This document shows, piece by piece, positions 62,933-64,000 of a stretch of DNA of 64,000 nt. The stretch lies in NCBI GenBank assembly GCA_017849575.1, contig JAFIGV010000019.1, positions 310,001 through 374,000 of the forward strand, read 5' to 3'. The number at the start of each line of letters is the position of its first letter. The stretch's first letter is position 1. The notes under the pieces were generated by a model, which did no database searches, had not been told where the DNA came from, and was given only the letters and a program-made list of their open reading frames with translations. The position numbers and the translations under genes were made by a program. Source of the DNA: Flavipsychrobacter sp. (GTDB taxonomy: Bacteria; Bacteroidota; Bacteroidia; Chitinophagales; Chitinophagaceae).

Positions 62933-64000
62933 ATGATCAATTTGCCAGGCAGAAAAAGGGTGGTTATTGACCGGGTAACACCTTATCTGGACGGTGGCCG
63001 GTATCCCGCAAAGGCGGTAGTGCAGCAGGAATTTGAGATTAGCGCCGATATTTTTACTGATGGGCACGATGAAGTGGCCGCTACCGTGTTACTGAAACAT
63101 AATGCTGACCGTAGCTGGAAGGAATACCGGATGTCGCTGATCAATAACGATCGTTGGGTATATTCATTCTACCCGGAAAAAACAGGTTTATACCAATTCC
63201 AGATACATGCCTGGGTGGACCATTTTGCCACCTGGCGAAAAGGCCTTTTGAAAAAATATGAGGCCGGTCAGAATCTTGACGTCGAACTGCACATCGGAGC
63301 GGCCCTGATCGAGCAGGCGAGCCTGCGGGCACCCGGAAAAGAAAGACCACAAATACAGAATTTTATAGCAGCACTGCGTGAAGCCTCCGACACCGAAACT
63401 GCTTTGCTCGCCGCCACCAGCGATCAGCTTGCCTATGCCATGTTTAAGTGGCGCGATAAGAGCCTGGTGTCGGTGTTTCGGGAGGTTCCCCGGTTTGAAG
63501 TCGAAACCCGGCGAGCCTCTTTCAGCACCTGGTACGAGCTTTTTCCACGGTCGGCGGCTGCGGAGCCGGGCCGTCATGGAAATTTTAAAGACGTAAAACA
63601 GTTGTTGCCCCGTGTAGCAGAAATGGGCTTCGATACCTTGTATTTTCCCCCGATACACCCTATTGGAATGTTGAAGCGCAAGGGAAAGAACAATGCGCTC
63701 AACGCCGGGGAAGATGATCCGGGTTCGCCATGGGCCATTGGCAACCGGCAAGGTGGGCACAAAGCGATCCATCCCGAACTGGGCACGCTCCGGGACTTCC
63801 AGGAGCTCATTACCGAAGCGCAGAAATACAATATCGAGATAGCGATGGATATTGCCTATCAGTGCGCACCCGATCACCCCTATGTGAAAGAACATCCGCA
63901 GTGGTTTAGCTGGCGGCCCGATGGAACTGTTCAGTATGCTGAAAATCCACCTAAAAAATACGAAGACATTTTACCCTTCAACTTCGAAACAGAAGATTGG
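62933..64000 (+). CDS. glgE: Alpha-1,4-glucan:maltose-1-phosphate maltosyltransferase (N-terminal part)
   Basis: The first 356 residues; the frame is open at the right edge, so the gene is cut by the window. Starts ATG at 62933 (INLPGRKRVVIDRVTPYLDGG). Characteristic GlgE features: the N-terminal beta domain, FSTWYELFPRSAA, VAEMGFDTLYFPPIHPIG, KGKNNALNAGEDDPGSPWAIGN, GGHKAIHPELGTLRDFQ, IAMDIAYQCAPDHPYVKEHPQWF and GTVQYAENPPKKYEDI. It is a GH13_3 enzyme that transfers maltose from maltose-1-phosphate onto alpha-glucan in the trehalose-to-glycogen route. The catalytic Asp/Glu domain lies beyond the window. Confidence 0.95.
   Translation, partial: MINLPGRKRVVIDRVTPYLDGGRYPAKAVVQQEFEISADIFTDGHDEVAATVLLKHNADRSWKEYRMSLINNDRWVYSFYPEKTGLYQFQIHAWVDHFATWRKGLLKKYEAGQNLDVELHIGAALIEQASLRAPGKERPQIQNFIAALREASDTETALLAATSDQLAYAMFKWRDKSLVSVFREVPRFEVETRRASFSTWYELFPRSAAAEPGRHGNFKDVKQLLPRVAEMGFDTLYFPPIHPIGMLKRKGKNNALNAGEDDPGSPWAIGNRQGGHKAIHPELGTLRDFQELITEAQKYNIEIAMDIAYQCAPDHPYVKEHPQWFSWRPDGTVQYAENPPKKYEDILPFNFETEDW

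Overview
The window looks like chromosomal DNA of an aerobic, free-living member of the Bacteroidota, most likely near the Chitinophagales/Sphingobacteriia. Evidence: alternative complex III genes (actA-F) joined to cox genes, a type IX secretion (T9SS) component (PorT) plus a cargo-like protein with a type-B C-terminal sorting domain, a TamL lipoprotein paired with TamB, DUF4290, a HmuY-like lipoprotein, a split MetH, futalosine-route menaquinone genes, and promoters of the Bacteroidota type (TTG about 20 bases upstream of TAnnTTTG). There is no rRNA, CRISPR array, phage or conjugative element. Gene density is high and most genes are housekeeping.

Layout. 1-4929: end of a tripartite RND efflux operon (TolC-like, adaptor, pump). 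5060-9724: PorT, a small repeat protein, the split methionine synthase MetH and a PAP2-like membrane protein. 9795-13664: ahcY, an Lrp regulator, dapA and accA. 13716-14378: tRNA-Asp followed by a small GIY-YIG nuclease gene bracketed by tRNA-derived repeats carrying a perfect hairpin; this is the strangest stretch of the window. 14503-18977: M49 peptidase, thioredoxin-fold lipoprotein, HmuY-like lipoprotein. 19005-26434: tamB-tamL. 26654-33936: Fic protein, murA with Asp in place of the active-site Cys, DUF4290, tryptophanase, a U32 hydroxylase-type protein overlapping a ferredoxin gene, and an SDR. 34324-46032: the respiratory operon actABCDEF-coxB-coxA. 46150-51775: lipoprotein, riboflavin synthase, CrtISO-like oxidoreductase, T9SS type-B cargo, small membrane protein. 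51836-57818: gltX, a 50-base tandem repeat, and surface-sugar genes (CBS-nucleotidyltransferase, LegC-type aminotransferase, epimerase, CpsB-type phosphatase). 57968-64000: group III truncated globin, SRPBCC protein, HNH nuclease, mqnD, mqnB, a pterin synthase with folE, tRNA-Pro, a DUF3175 protein, and the start of glgE.

How it fits together. MqnB and MqnD make menaquinone. Alternative complex III oxidises menaquinol and passes electrons to the CoxA/CoxB oxidase; subunit III is not in the window. MetH and AhcY belong to the methionine/SAM cycle. TamL-TamB and PorT serve outer-membrane biogenesis and protein secretion, and the 49208 protein is a probable T9SS client. Functional names rest on motifs and family resemblance read by eye; no database search was run.
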